This document shows, in pieces, positions 1-9,054 of a DNA stretch of 64,000 bases. A program made the position numbers and the translations under genes. Each line of letters starts with the position of its first letter. Positions within the stretch are counted from its first letter, which is position 1. Origin of the DNA: Apoda limacodes (Eukaryota; Arthropoda; Insecta; Lepidoptera; Limacodidae); the NCBI GenBank assembly GCA_946406115.1, contig OX291562.1:1022001-1086000 (forward strand), written 5' to 3'. The notes under the pieces were generated by a model. It did no database searches. It had not been told where the DNA came from and worked only from the letters and a program-made list of their open reading frames with translations.

Positions 1-716
1 GAAAGTTGTAAACACCTCAGTGGCATCGTCGACCAACTGACCTATGACCACGCCGTTCCCACTATGTTGATTGGACAAGACAACTGGGAATATATTATCT
101 CAAGAAAGGTCAAGAGAGGTCGCCCAAACCAACCTGTTGCGTCAAGAACAAAGCTAGGATGGGTGCTACACGGAAGATCGAAAAAGATATTCGTAGAAAA
201 CGAAAGTGTATGCGCTCACGCCACCATCGAAGAGAACTTCGAAGAACAAATGAAAGATTTTTTCAAACTCGAATCGCTATGCATCGAACCAAAATCCATG
301 AAGCAAGATCCCGATGTGCGTGCCACCGAGTATTTAGAAAAATACACCGAGCGCTTACCCGACGGTAGGCTACAGGCACCATTGCTATGGAAAAACGAAA
401 ATGAAAAAATTTAAAATAATTACGCAGATGCGTGTAAGCGCCTGAAAGGCCTGAAAAAACGTCTAGAAAAGGACGAAAGTTTGAACGAAAAGTACACACA
501 GAGTGTCAACAACCTCTTAGAAAAAGGTTATGCAGAACCCGCCGAGTTGTCTGCACCAAAAAATAGCACCCTATACTTGCCGCACTTTCCCGTCATCAAC
601 ACGGAGAAAAAGAAAATACGTCTTGTACACGACGCCGCAGCCAGAACAAACGGCAAGAGCCTAAACGACATGTTGCTGTCCGGACCCGACCTCCTACGAT
701 CACTACCGGGGTCCTA
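1..716 (+). pseudogene. BEL/Pao pol: end of protease (DUF1758-like) and linker into RT
   Basis: The first ORF contains the conserved stretch HLSGIVDQLTYDHAVP, then IGQDNWEY and KTKLGWVLHG-like residues, which close the retropepsin-like domain in BEL/Pao polyproteins. The active-site aspartate lies outside the window. A TAA at 412-414 interrupts the linker. The reading continues in the same frame from about 415 to 716 with the start of the RT domain (LPHFPVINTEKKKIRLVHDA). It then stops at TAA/TGA near 715, and the next part is in another frame, so an indel must lie close to 715. Confidence 0.8.
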
Positions 717-1682
717 ATGAAGTTCCGTCAGCACCCAGTAGCCGTGTCCAGCGATATAGCCGAGATGTTCATGCAAGTCAAAATAAGACCGCAAGACAGA
801 GACGCATTACGATTTTTGTGGTACGGCGAGAGCCAAGGCGGCGAGCGCCAAAACAACATACCTACTGAGTACCGAATGGCCTCAGTTATATTTGGAGCTT
901 GCTGTTCACCGGCGACAGCCATCTATGCAAAAAACAGAAACGCGCGGGATTATGCGGAACTATTTCCAGAGGCCGCTAAAGCAATTGAGGTGAACCATTA
1001 CGTCGACGATTACCTACAAAGTTTTGAAAACGTCGAAAAAGCAAAAAAAATCACCTCTGAAGTCGACTATATTCACAAACAAGCCGGCTTTACTTTAACG
1101 CAGTGGAAATCGAACAAAAAAGAGGTACTGAGAAACTTTCAAGACGCACACAACAGGCCGAACGCACACAACAGACCGAACGCACACAACAGACAAAGCA
1201 CAGAGCTGGGAAACAAAGGCAATAGCGAAAAAACATTAGGCCTTTTTTGGTACGTCGACTCAGATGATATTGGGTTCCGTGTCAACACAGCGAAATCGCC
1301 GGCAGAGGTCATCACGGGGCAACGACCGCCCACTAAAAGAGAGGCACTGTCAATTTTAATGTCTCTATTCGATCCATTGGGGCTCGTTTCACCCGTAACG
1401 ACGCCGGCTAAACGCATACATCAAGACACATGGAAGCACGGAACGAAATAGGACCAGCCATTGCCGCCAGAATTGCATTCCAGATGGCACAGCTGGCTGA
1501 CCGACCTACAAGCACTGGGCGATCTCAAAATCCCACGTTGCTATGACGACGGCACACATGTGAGAAGAGAGCTGCACACTTTTGTGGACGCCTCCGAAGA
1601 GGCCTACGCCGCAGCTGTGTACTGGCGAAATGTACACTCAGATGGCAGAGTTCAAGTCACACTAGCCGCAGCAAAAAACTGA
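717..1682 (+). pseudogene. BEL/Pao reverse transcriptase
   Basis: The RT palm is clear: SSDIAEMFMQVKI, then LRFLWY, then the catalytic YVDD at 999-1010, then the thumb (LGLFWYVDSDD, LFDPLGLVSP). The catalytic aspartates are present. Residues encoded at 1146-1199 are an in-frame threefold 18-bp repeat (AHNRPN unit), inserted between the palm and the LGLFW motif. A TAG at 1449 and a TGA at 1681 break the frame, with clearly homologous sequence on both sides. The family would carry RNA-templated DNA synthesis in cytoplasmic particles. This copy cannot make a full protein without readthrough. Confidence 0.85.
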
Positions 1683-2459
1683 GTCACACCGTTGAAGCCG
1701 ACCACCATTCCAAGATTGGAGTTACAGTCAGCTGTTCTGGGCACGCGGCTAGCCGCTGCCGTACAGCGCGAACATGACTTTAACATAGACAAAAATGTTT
1801 TTTGGACTGACTCACAAGTGGTGTTGGCATGGATACAAGCGACGCCACGCTCCTTCAAAACCTTTGTCGCTCACCGATTAGCCGAAATCGAAGACAGCAC
1901 AAAGAAAAGTGAGTGGAGATGGGTGCCAGGCAAGCAGAACCCGGCCGACGATGCGACGAGGCCTATATCCAGCAAACTCACCGCCGAACACAGATGGTTC
2001 TGTGGGCCTGAGTTTCTACAAGGCTCAGAGGAGACTTGGCCGCACCAGCCGGTGTCGCTGACACCGTCGCCAGAAAGTGTACTCTTCACAAGTGAAAATA
2101 ATTGTAACGAACAGTGCAGTGAAAAACAAACAGACTCATTAAATAAAAATATTAGTGAAAATTCAAATAAAATTAATGAGGACTGTCTAAAAGTGGTGCT
2201 ACCGGACATTAACCGTTTTTCAAAGTGGTTAAGACTTATTCGTACCACAGCGCGAGTGTTGCAATTTATTGAAATATTAAAATCAAAAATTTTACGAACT
2301 GTGCCCGTCAATATAAACGCAATGAATCGCATTAAAAATAAGAAACCGAAAAACGTCGCGAGTGTTAACAATAATAAAGATAAAACGCAAAACGCGGTCA
2401 GTGAACTTTGTTATCGCCAAATACCTACAGAGTTAATGAACCGAGCTGAATTTCTGTAG
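1461..2459 (+). pseudogene. BEL/Pao RNase H domain and connection to integrase
   Basis: TFVDASEEAYAAAVYW gives the first conserved aspartate of RNase H. After the TGA at 1681 the same frame continues with PRLELQSAVLGTRL, FWTDSQVVLAWI and GKQNPADDATRP, the remaining RNase H motifs of BEL/Pao elements. A lysine- and asparagine-rich low-complexity spacer follows (about 2090-2450), more AT-rich than the rest of the gene, up to a TAG at 2457. The domain would remove genomic RNA during reverse transcription. Confidence 0.8.
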
Positions 2460-2468
2460 CTAAAATGT

Positions 2469-3509
2469 ATGCAGCGCGAGTGTATTAAAAAAGAACTAAA
2501 CAGAGTGAATAAAAATTGTTTAACTGAGTCAGTGACTAGAAATAACGATCGGCTCTACGCCATTACTGTATTTATCGATGAAAATGGACTTTTAAAACTA
2601 AATAGTCGTATTGAAGCCACAAAAACCGTAAATAGTGACTTCGTTCACCCAGTGATAATAGATTACAACCATAGGTATATAGAACTGTTAATATTGCGTA
2701 AACACGAACAAATGAACCACGCAAGTGCTAATACAATTTTAAACGAATTAAGACAGTGTTACTGGGGTCCTAAGTTACGATCTGGGGTCAAACAAAAAGT
2801 GCATACGTGCTTGTATTGCAAAATTATACAAGCTAAACCCGCTAGTCCGCCCGTAGGCGATTTGCCGTCCGCCCGTCTCGCGCACAGTGCACGGCCGTTC
2901 ACCTTTGCCGGTGTCGATTATTTCGGGCCGCTAGAGGTGGTGGTTGGCCGTCACCATGAGAAGCGCTGGGTGGCGCTATTCACCTGCCTGACTTCAAGGG
3001 CGATACACCTGGAGGTTGCCGCCACACATAGCACCGACTCTGCAATCTCAGCGTTACGCCGTTTTTGTGCGCGCCGGGGTTGCCCTACTGAGATATGGTC
3101 GGACAACGGGACCAACTTCCGAGGAGCTAACCGTGAGATGCGAGAGGCGGCCCTTGCCGCTGTCCAGACAGAAGCAGTCAACCGGCAAATACGATGGCGT
3201 TTCATCCCCCCCGCTAGCCCCTCTTAGGGAGGGGCATGGGAACGCATGGTACGCTCTGTAAAAGAGGCTCTGCGTGCCACCTTGCACGAGAGGTACCCCG
3301 GTGATGAGATCCTGACGACGCTGCTGGCTGAAGCTGAGAACACCGTCAATTCGCGCCCGCTCACTCACATTACGAGCGCCCCTGACGAACCCGAGGCGTT
3401 ACCCCGAACCACATCTTGTTGGGGTCAAACAGCCACACACCTCAGCCTGGCAGCTTCGATGACTGCGACCTTAACGCGCGTCAACACTGGCGACGCGCGC
3501 AACGACTAG
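2469..3509 (+). pseudogene. BEL/Pao integrase (zinc-binding and catalytic domains)
   Basis: The H2C2 zinc finger reads HEQMNHAS...CLYCKI. The catalytic domain shows GVDYFGPL (first D), SDNGTNF (second D) and, after an in-frame TAG at 3225, GGAWERMVRSVKEAL with the catalytic glutamate in the same frame. The tail ENTVNSRPLTH is typical of BEL/Pao. The TAG at 3225 sits where a tryptophan codon would be expected, so a single base change is the likely cause. After about 3480 the reading shifts to another frame. Confidence 0.85.
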
Positions 3510-3532
3510 CTGACATCTTTTAGGAGCGATGG

Positions 3533-3787
3533 ATGCGAGAATACCTACCAACGCTCCAGACAAGGCGACCACAGGGCAATCCGGGAACACCACCAAAGAT
3601 CGGAGACTGTGTCATTATTTGGGATGCCAACCTCCCCAGAAACACATGGCCGCGAGGTAGGATAGCAGCCGTGCATCCTGGTAAGGACGGAGCCATCACA
3701 GTAGTTGACGTGCAGTTGCCCAGCGGTTCCATACTGCAGAGGTCGACCAAGAAAGTCATCGTGTTGCCAACAGAAGACGTGCGGTGA
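3533..3787 (+). pseudogene. BEL/Pao C-terminal DUF5641-like domain
   Basis: The ORF reads REYLPTLQTRRP, then GDCVIIWDANLPRNTWPRGRI, and ends VIVLPTEDVR with a TGA at 3785-3787. This is the usual end of BEL/Pao pol, a small beta-barrel-like domain after integrase. It is in a different frame from the integrase, so an indel lies between about 3480 and 3533. Forty bases after the stop comes the polypurine tract and then the LTR, the expected spacing. Confidence 0.8.
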
Positions 3788-3829
3788 AGACTTACTATTG
3801 TCGCACTCCCGGCGACGGGGGGGGGGCTT

Positions 3830-4778
3830 TGTTATCACCGCTGCAAGAATGCAACACAAATTGCATCCAAAAACATTTATATAAAATTGCATAATTTTGT
3901 CATGTAATGTTTCACAATAATAAATTAATAATAAGTATGTTTAACACAATAAAAAACTATTTTCCTTGTAGGGAATAGTTTAGATTTAAGGAAATGTCAT
4001 AACAATAAGTATAAAATTGTATTAAGTTAGGTAAAAGTAGAATAGGTTTGTTTCATTTCCCCTTTTTACTATTTGTTGATATCAAAAATAATATTGTGTG
4101 AGTACCGACATGTTGTCGACCTTGTACGCACGACTATCCTCAAAAAAGCGGGAAATTTAGTTTAACATATATATGTAAAACATATGCCATTTGTTGTGCA
4201 AAAATGTATATAACTACTATGTAAAATTCTATATAGACCGTATGTACGGTTATCAAGTTACAGGTGAAAATAGTTAGCATGTTGAGTATTGTACATTCTT
4301 TCTCCCTCACTCCTTTAATAATAGACTGCGATAGAGATACAAAAGGGATGGGTCAATGGGTAAAAAAGAGAAAGACTGTCTAAAACTTTACCTGGCTAGG
4401 GTCATTAAGTCCTTAGGCTATGCCTAAAATAAGTATTACAGGTTAAAAACACACCTTTGCCCCTACACGTAGGTATCTATACCGTTACGATAAGTAGTAT
4501 GGTTGGGGCACAAATTACGTGTAAAGTTATGAAATACGATAACTTATAACTTAGTAACCGGGTTACATAGGATAAAGATAAATATATCACTAGATACCTT
4601 TCATAGACATCTCCAAGATAAATAGGTTTCATACAGGTAACTTTAAGCCCTGAAGTACAGGAGCACAAGGAAAATCCTGAAAACTTATATCACACATTTT
4701 TTCATGATATAACATACTGACAGACACCAAAAACACTGAAAGGTATGTCCGAATTTGAGGTCCATTTTTTGACATATA
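3830..4778 (+). repeat. 3' LTR of BEL/Pao element (+ copy)
   Basis: It begins TGTTATCACCGC right after the G tract and matches, in reverse, 28594-29552 and 17092-17634 over nearly its whole length. Similarity to the 28.6-29.5 kb copy stops at 4778 (GACATATA), where Jockey-like sequence begins. The LTR is therefore at least 949 bp. Whether 4778 is the true LTR end or a truncation is open, because the (-) element may continue its LTR further. Compared with the (-) copies it lacks an extra 23 bp at the start. Confidence 0.85.
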
Positions 4779-5027
4779 AAGGGGAAGGGGTATTAGTTCA
4801 TGAACAAGTTCACGACGGACTAGTACTGCCGTTCCCCTATAGGCCATATTAGCGGGAGAGATTTCATCTCGCCTATAGGTGAAGAAATTTGGAATGCGGA
4901 GCTCATTCTCACCTCGGAGTTTCGTTTCGTCCAGTAACACAATGTGTACATCGTGCTCCTGGATTAACATTTTGAGGGCGGCTGTCTTGCCAATTATGCC
5001 CCCAGGGTTCCAATACACAATTCTCAA
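4779..5027 (-). pseudogene. Jockey-like LINE ORF2, endonuclease N-terminus (truncated)
   Basis: MRIVYWNPGGI, then HDVHIVLLDETKLR, then YRGTAVLVRRELVHELIPLP. These are the first motifs of an apurinic-type endonuclease (N of WNPGG, E of DETKLR). The gene stops being LINE at about 4779, where the BEL LTR starts in reverse. ORF2 starts two bases after the ORF1 stop, a close spacing as in related elements. Confidence 0.75.
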
Positions 5028-5028
5028 T

Positions 5029-6716
5029 TTAAGGCCCCTGTGAGGCCCCTTTAAATTCCCACGTGAGAATTGTGGTGAGTTGCGCTAGCCCATTGAAAAG
5101 GGCTGGCAATGGGTTGTGTCCGGCTGCGATGGCCTCTATAGCTGAGTTAAATGCTTTAGCGGCCCTGGCTATGTTAAGTGCACTAGGTGCAAAAGGCAGA
5201 GGTCCCTGCATGATTGGGTTGGCGATTGGGCGGCTAGGCAGCCGACTGTTTGCCGCGTGCATACGTGGGGCCGGTTTTTGCACTGGCTTGGGAGGGTGCA
5301 GGGGGTCTGCGAATTGAGGTGGTGGCATAAATGTCATGATTGGGGGGAGAGAGCTAATATTAGTAGTAGCAGTAGTGGTGGTGGGGGCTGAAGGACCTGG
5401 TATTGCCGGTACTGGTTCCGACAGAGGTTGTGCGTTTGGCGCTAAGGTTTTTGGTTTCCGTTTACTCTTTCTCCTCCCGAGAGCCTGGGATCTTTCGGTT
5501 GGAGGGTTGGCGGGGGGAATTAAATTTGAACCTGCCGTTAAATCGTAGTCCTGGGGACCGATTTGCTGCAGGGGGTAGGTTGAGGAGCGGGTTGATTAGT
5601 AGCCCGTTGCAGGTCCTTACGAGGCAGTGGAGGGGGTATTGCCACACCCTTTTTCCTGGCCTCTCGTCTGAAAACGGGGCATGAACGGTTGTTAGCCGTA
5701 TGCGCCTGCTTACAGTTAGCGCATTTGAGCGCTACTGTATTGCGGTCGCATTCAGCTGCGGGGTGTTCGCCGCCGCAACGAACGCACTTGACTGGCCGGT
5801 GACATTCGCGGAGGCGTGGCCAAAAGCCTGGCACCTATGGCACTGAGCTGGGCCAGGACGTGTACGCCAGGCTCCTATGGTAATGCCTGGCATGCTTAGC
5901 AGGTCAGTGACTGCGTATAGGCTTTGGAGATCAGCTATTGGGTGCCTTTTTTCCATCTGTGCATAAAATATGCAGTGGGGGCGACCCCTGACCGCTCAGA
6001 TCTGGCGAGTATGAGATACAGGGAAATTTAAGGAGGAGAGCTCCTCCGCTATCTCAGCCAGTGGTGTGTCTTGCGGTAGCCCCTTTATTGCTATTTTTTG
6101 TAGACGTTCGCTGTCTGAACTGTAAGAGTACCAGGATACTGTGTTATCCAGTTTAGACAGCTCGTCAATATAGGCCGCTACAATTCGGTACTCAATGAGC
6201 GTTTTAGGAAAGAACCTGACCCCCTTGCCAAATGGGCGGGCATAAGGGGCGTGGCCTAAAATGGTGTTAAATTTTTTCAAATGCAACGTCCATTGAGGCA
6301 AAGTTTCTTTGATTATAGGTGGGTGCGTTTGGATTACCCGCGGGATCGTTGGGGGCTGGTTGAACGTTTGAGCTGGTGGATGGCTGGGAGCCTGTTGGCT
6401 GAGAGGTGGCCTGCGGCGAAATGGTGGCCTGTGCATAAGATAATGCTGAAGTTGAGGGCGCAGACGGTAACGGAGGAGTGGTCTCCATGTCTACGTCTGG
6501 AGGGGGTGGGGGATTTGAAAGGGACCTTGCGGCTGCCTCGGCCGAGGCCGGCGTTTTAGGCCGATTTGCCATAGTATCCCTAACCTCCTGGCGAGCACGC
6601 TCGGAGGGGTCTTTAGCCGGGCTAAGGGAGAATGGTCTCACCTCTCTGTTGCGGATTCTGGGGTCCCTCTGTGGTAGAGGAATGGAGGGCGGGTTTATAT
6701 TACGCGGGGCTGACAT
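5029..6716 (-). pseudogene. Jockey-like LINE ORF1 (gag-like, zinc knuckles)
   Basis: The first ATG is at 6716 (MSAPRNINPP). The N-terminus is rich in proline and serine. A pre-knuckle domain follows (EYRIVAAY ... IKGLPQDTPLAEI at about 6250-6000), then cysteine-rich knuckles (CHRCQAFGH, CVRCGGEHPAAEC, CANCKQAH) at about 5870-5660, then a proline-rich tail ending at 5029. The order matches the nucleic-acid-binding ORF1 of Jockey-clade LINEs. At least three frame changes (near 6270, 5990 and 5790) and an internal stop break it. Confidence 0.75.
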
Positions 6717-6789
6717 TGGCGGAGTTATTTTGGAGGTGGACAAGGTTGTGAAGCAGCCATACATTCTACGTTCTAGCGTTCTAACAAAA

Positions 6790-7250
6790 TACACGCTTGT
6801 TTTTTCAAACCCGATACCTCCGAAGGAACCTTGGTTTCATATATGGCAACAAAAAACCCTTCAGATGATTACTATGCAAAAAAACTAAACCTCAAGCATA
6901 ATTATTACGCATCCTTTGAAGTTACGGTACCAAACAGCAAGTACGATTTTTTTATGCAACCGGAAAACTGGCCACCCGGTACCGAAGTCAGTAAATGGTT
7001 TCAGCGCAGCGCCGGGCGAGCGAGGCGCTCGTCCCTTAGGCACTTGCCCAGTCCATGCAACAATGCTAGTGGACCAAGAACCTCATCATCCCGACCAAGC
7101 CGCGACAGTGCCACTACTATCATCCCCTAACCTAAGGGCACAGGTAACTCGTGAAATAAAACCCGGCGAATACGTGCGCGCCGCGCTACGCCGCGCAACT
7201 GAGAAACCGGTTGCGCTGCAGTCGGCTCACGCTACGTCGTCGTGTGCCCC
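6790..7250 (+). pseudogene. LINE A ORF1 C-terminal part
   Basis: Open from about 6790 to 7130: LNLKHNYYASFEVTVPN, then FFMQPENWPPGTEVSKWF. This resembles the C-terminal domain of ORF1 in several lepidopteran LINEs that precede an endonuclease ORF2. The N-terminus is missing, because the Jockey-like LINE on the minus strand abuts at about 6790. After about 7020 the reading becomes unclear. Confidence 0.5.
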
Positions 7251-7261
7251 TATTACGAGAA

Positions 7262-8763
7262 ACAACACTTTAGTAATATGTCATCAAAATGTTTAGTCTC
7301 TAAACAATAAAACCACAAAACTAGAAGTGTTGCTGAGAGATGAACTGAAATGCGACGTACTAGTCTTATCTGAACATTGGTTAGGCAATGTACAATTACA
7401 ATGTATAAATATAAATAATTACTATTTAGCCGCATCATTTTGCCGTCCTACTGTTAACCATGGTGGAAGTTGCATTTTTGTTCATTCAAATGTAAATTCT
7501 ATAAATAAAAAAGAATACGCCGCATTGTCGAAAGAGCAGGTTTTTGACATTTGCGCCACGTACCTAACAGACCATGATCTGCTGGTCGTAGGTATATATC
7601 ATTCAAACTTGACTAATACTGACGAATATCTGGCACTGTTTGATGAATTATTGACTAAAATAAACAATGACAACCATAGGGCATTAATAACCGGCGACAT
7701 CAATATTGACTATAGTGATTCTCGTAGCACTAACTCCACAGCGCGTAAAAAACTTGATGATATACTCTGTTCTCATAACTATAAACAATATGTTGAATCC
7801 CCCACGCGTGTTACACCCCACAGTTCGACAGTAGTCGATCATGTTTATAGCAATTTACCGCACGACAATATGTCAACTAAGATAATTGTTACTAACATTG
7901 GCGACCATTACGCACAGCGAGCTCTTTTAGAATTTAAACAATTGAAAAGCCACGAGCCGACACATGTGCAACGTCGAATAAAATCTGATAGCAACAAAAT
8001 CAACTTCAAATTGACATTACAATCTATTGACTGGCAAGAAATCTTTGGTAAACAAGAAAATCAGGACTGCAATAATCTGACTGAAAATGTTATGAATATA
8101 CTTGTTAACAAGTTTCAAGTCTGCTTTCCACTTAAATTTGTACCTGTTATAAAAAAATTAAAGAGTTGGGTTACAGAGGAAGTGCTAAACTTAAAATATC
8201 TATTATTTGACATTATTGATTTGCAAAAAAGACATCCCAATAATATATCACTTTTAAATTTAAGAAATTACTTAGAAGATAAATATGACAACAGGTTGAA
8301 GTGTACAAAGGCAAGTTTTTACGAGGACGCCATACATAATAGTAAAAATAAATGTAAGACAATGTGGCAAATTATACACACCGAAACTGGTAAAAGGGCT
8401 CGCGAGCTCATTAACTACACAGACGTAGTTCGACGCAATGACGGCTCTGAATTTAACAACAAAACAGAGTTAGTAAACTACCTGAACAAAATATTTATCT
8501 CTGCCGGCGCACAAGCTAGTGCACCGCAAGCCAACTGCGAGCATGCATTAGCTCTGCTAAAAAATGCAACACCTACTAATGACAAGTCGCTATACTTGCG
8601 TCGATTTACGTACAATGAATTGTTAACAATTATTAAAACCATTACCCCAAAGAAAACTTGTGATATATATGACCTATCAATGGACGTCTTACATGCATCT
8701 GCCTTTGAGATAACTCCGATTCTTTGTCATATAATAAACCATTGTTTTCGAAAAGGATGTTAT
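7262..8763 (+). pseudogene. LINE A ORF2, endonuclease and start of RT
   Basis: Reading starts around LVICHQNV (7270s). An in-frame TAG at 7294-7296 follows, then LKCDVLVLSEHWLG (catalytic E), LLVVGIYHSNL, LITGDINIDY (catalytic D and N) and VVDHVYSN. The end of the endonuclease is followed by the region that connects to RT, ending NHCFRKGCY. The ORF continues by chance into the poly(T) of the inserted Jockey LINE (FFFFF). Apart from the TAG, the first 500 codons are open. Confidence 0.8.
8753..8763 (+). repeat. Target-site duplication, left copy (Jockey 1)
   Basis: AAGGATGTTAT stands here directly before the poly(T) of the minus-strand Jockey LINE and again at 14346-14356 at its 5' end. The sequence is part of the LINE A coding region (KGCY), so it marks the insertion precisely. 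Confidence 0.9.
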
Positions 8764-8779
8764 TTTTTTTTTTTTTTTT

Positions 8780-9054
8780 CTATCTACTGGCTACTGTTGT
8801 TGGCCGCAGATGGCCTTTACAACTACACGCGGACTAACTTTTGCTGCGGTGCTGCTTGCACTCTTCAGCGAAAAGTTGGGGCGGTTTGCGCAAGGGTGTC
8901 CTAGACACGAACCTCGGCTTGGGCAACCGCTCTTAGAAACTAAAATTTGTATCTAACTAAATTTTACCGCCGTTTCGGAAAATAGCAAAGGCGTTCTGAA
9001 GAGAAGAAACGGCAAGAAACTCTTCAGCACTCGCCTATTATTATTTAAATCTAA
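8780..9054 (-). other. Jockey 1 3' UTR
   Basis: Between the ORF2 stop (9055) and the poly(A) (8764-8779). It holds a stretch (about 8985-9045) with the words GAGTTTCTTGCCG, which also recurs in weaker form near 43000 (GACAAGAAACTCGA). Such tails may be shared among retroposons that use the same machinery; that is inference. Confidence 0.6.

Larger units (their letters stand above)
1..4778 (+). mobile_element. BEL/Pao LTR retrotransposon, 3' two-thirds with 3' LTR (decayed)
   Basis: Order of domains is protease tail, reverse transcriptase, RNase H, zinc-binding and catalytic integrase, C-terminal DUF5641-like domain, G-rich polypurine tract (3811-3826), LTR. This order with YVDD in the RT is typical of BEL/Pao. 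The 5' LTR and gag lie left of the window. From about 717 to 3509 the whole pol stays in one frame and is broken only by nonsense codons (TAG 1449, TGA 1681, TAG 2457, TAG 3225). Further breaks are TAA 412 and frame changes near 715 and 3480-3530. The element is dead, but its decay is mostly point mutations rather than rearrangement. Confidence 0.9.
4779..6795 (-). mobile_element. Jockey-like LINE, 5' part only, cut by BEL/Pao LTR
   Basis: Read on the minus strand it has a gag-like ORF1 (6716 to about 5029) and the start of ORF2 (5027 downwards) with an endonuclease N-terminus. The ORF2 open frame runs straight into the LTR, so residues after about position 80 (from YMSKNG on) are LTR read as protein. 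The BEL element most likely inserted into this LINE, whose 3' part would then lie left of the window. No poly(A) end is visible. Confidence 0.75.
6790..8763 (+). mobile_element. CR1/L2-like LINE (LINE A), first part
   Basis: This carries the ORF1 C-terminus, then an ORF2 endonuclease and the start of the reverse transcriptase, up to residues FRKGCY at 8763. The element continues at 14346, after the Jockey insertion, with GCYPNT in a matching frame. The pieces join through the repeated AAGGATGTTAT. The 3' end at 15911 is a short (ATATC)n-type repeat, as in CR1/L2-group LINEs. Clade placement is by general appearance only. Confidence 0.8.

Noticed and set aside
1871..2371. 166-codon minus-strand ORF
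   Set aside because: Antisense to BEL RNase H and a low-complexity spacer; no motif.
8764..8904. C-terminal extension of LINE A ORF2 (poly-Phe and beyond)
   Set aside because: It is the poly(T) and 3' UTR of the inserted Jockey LINE read by chance.
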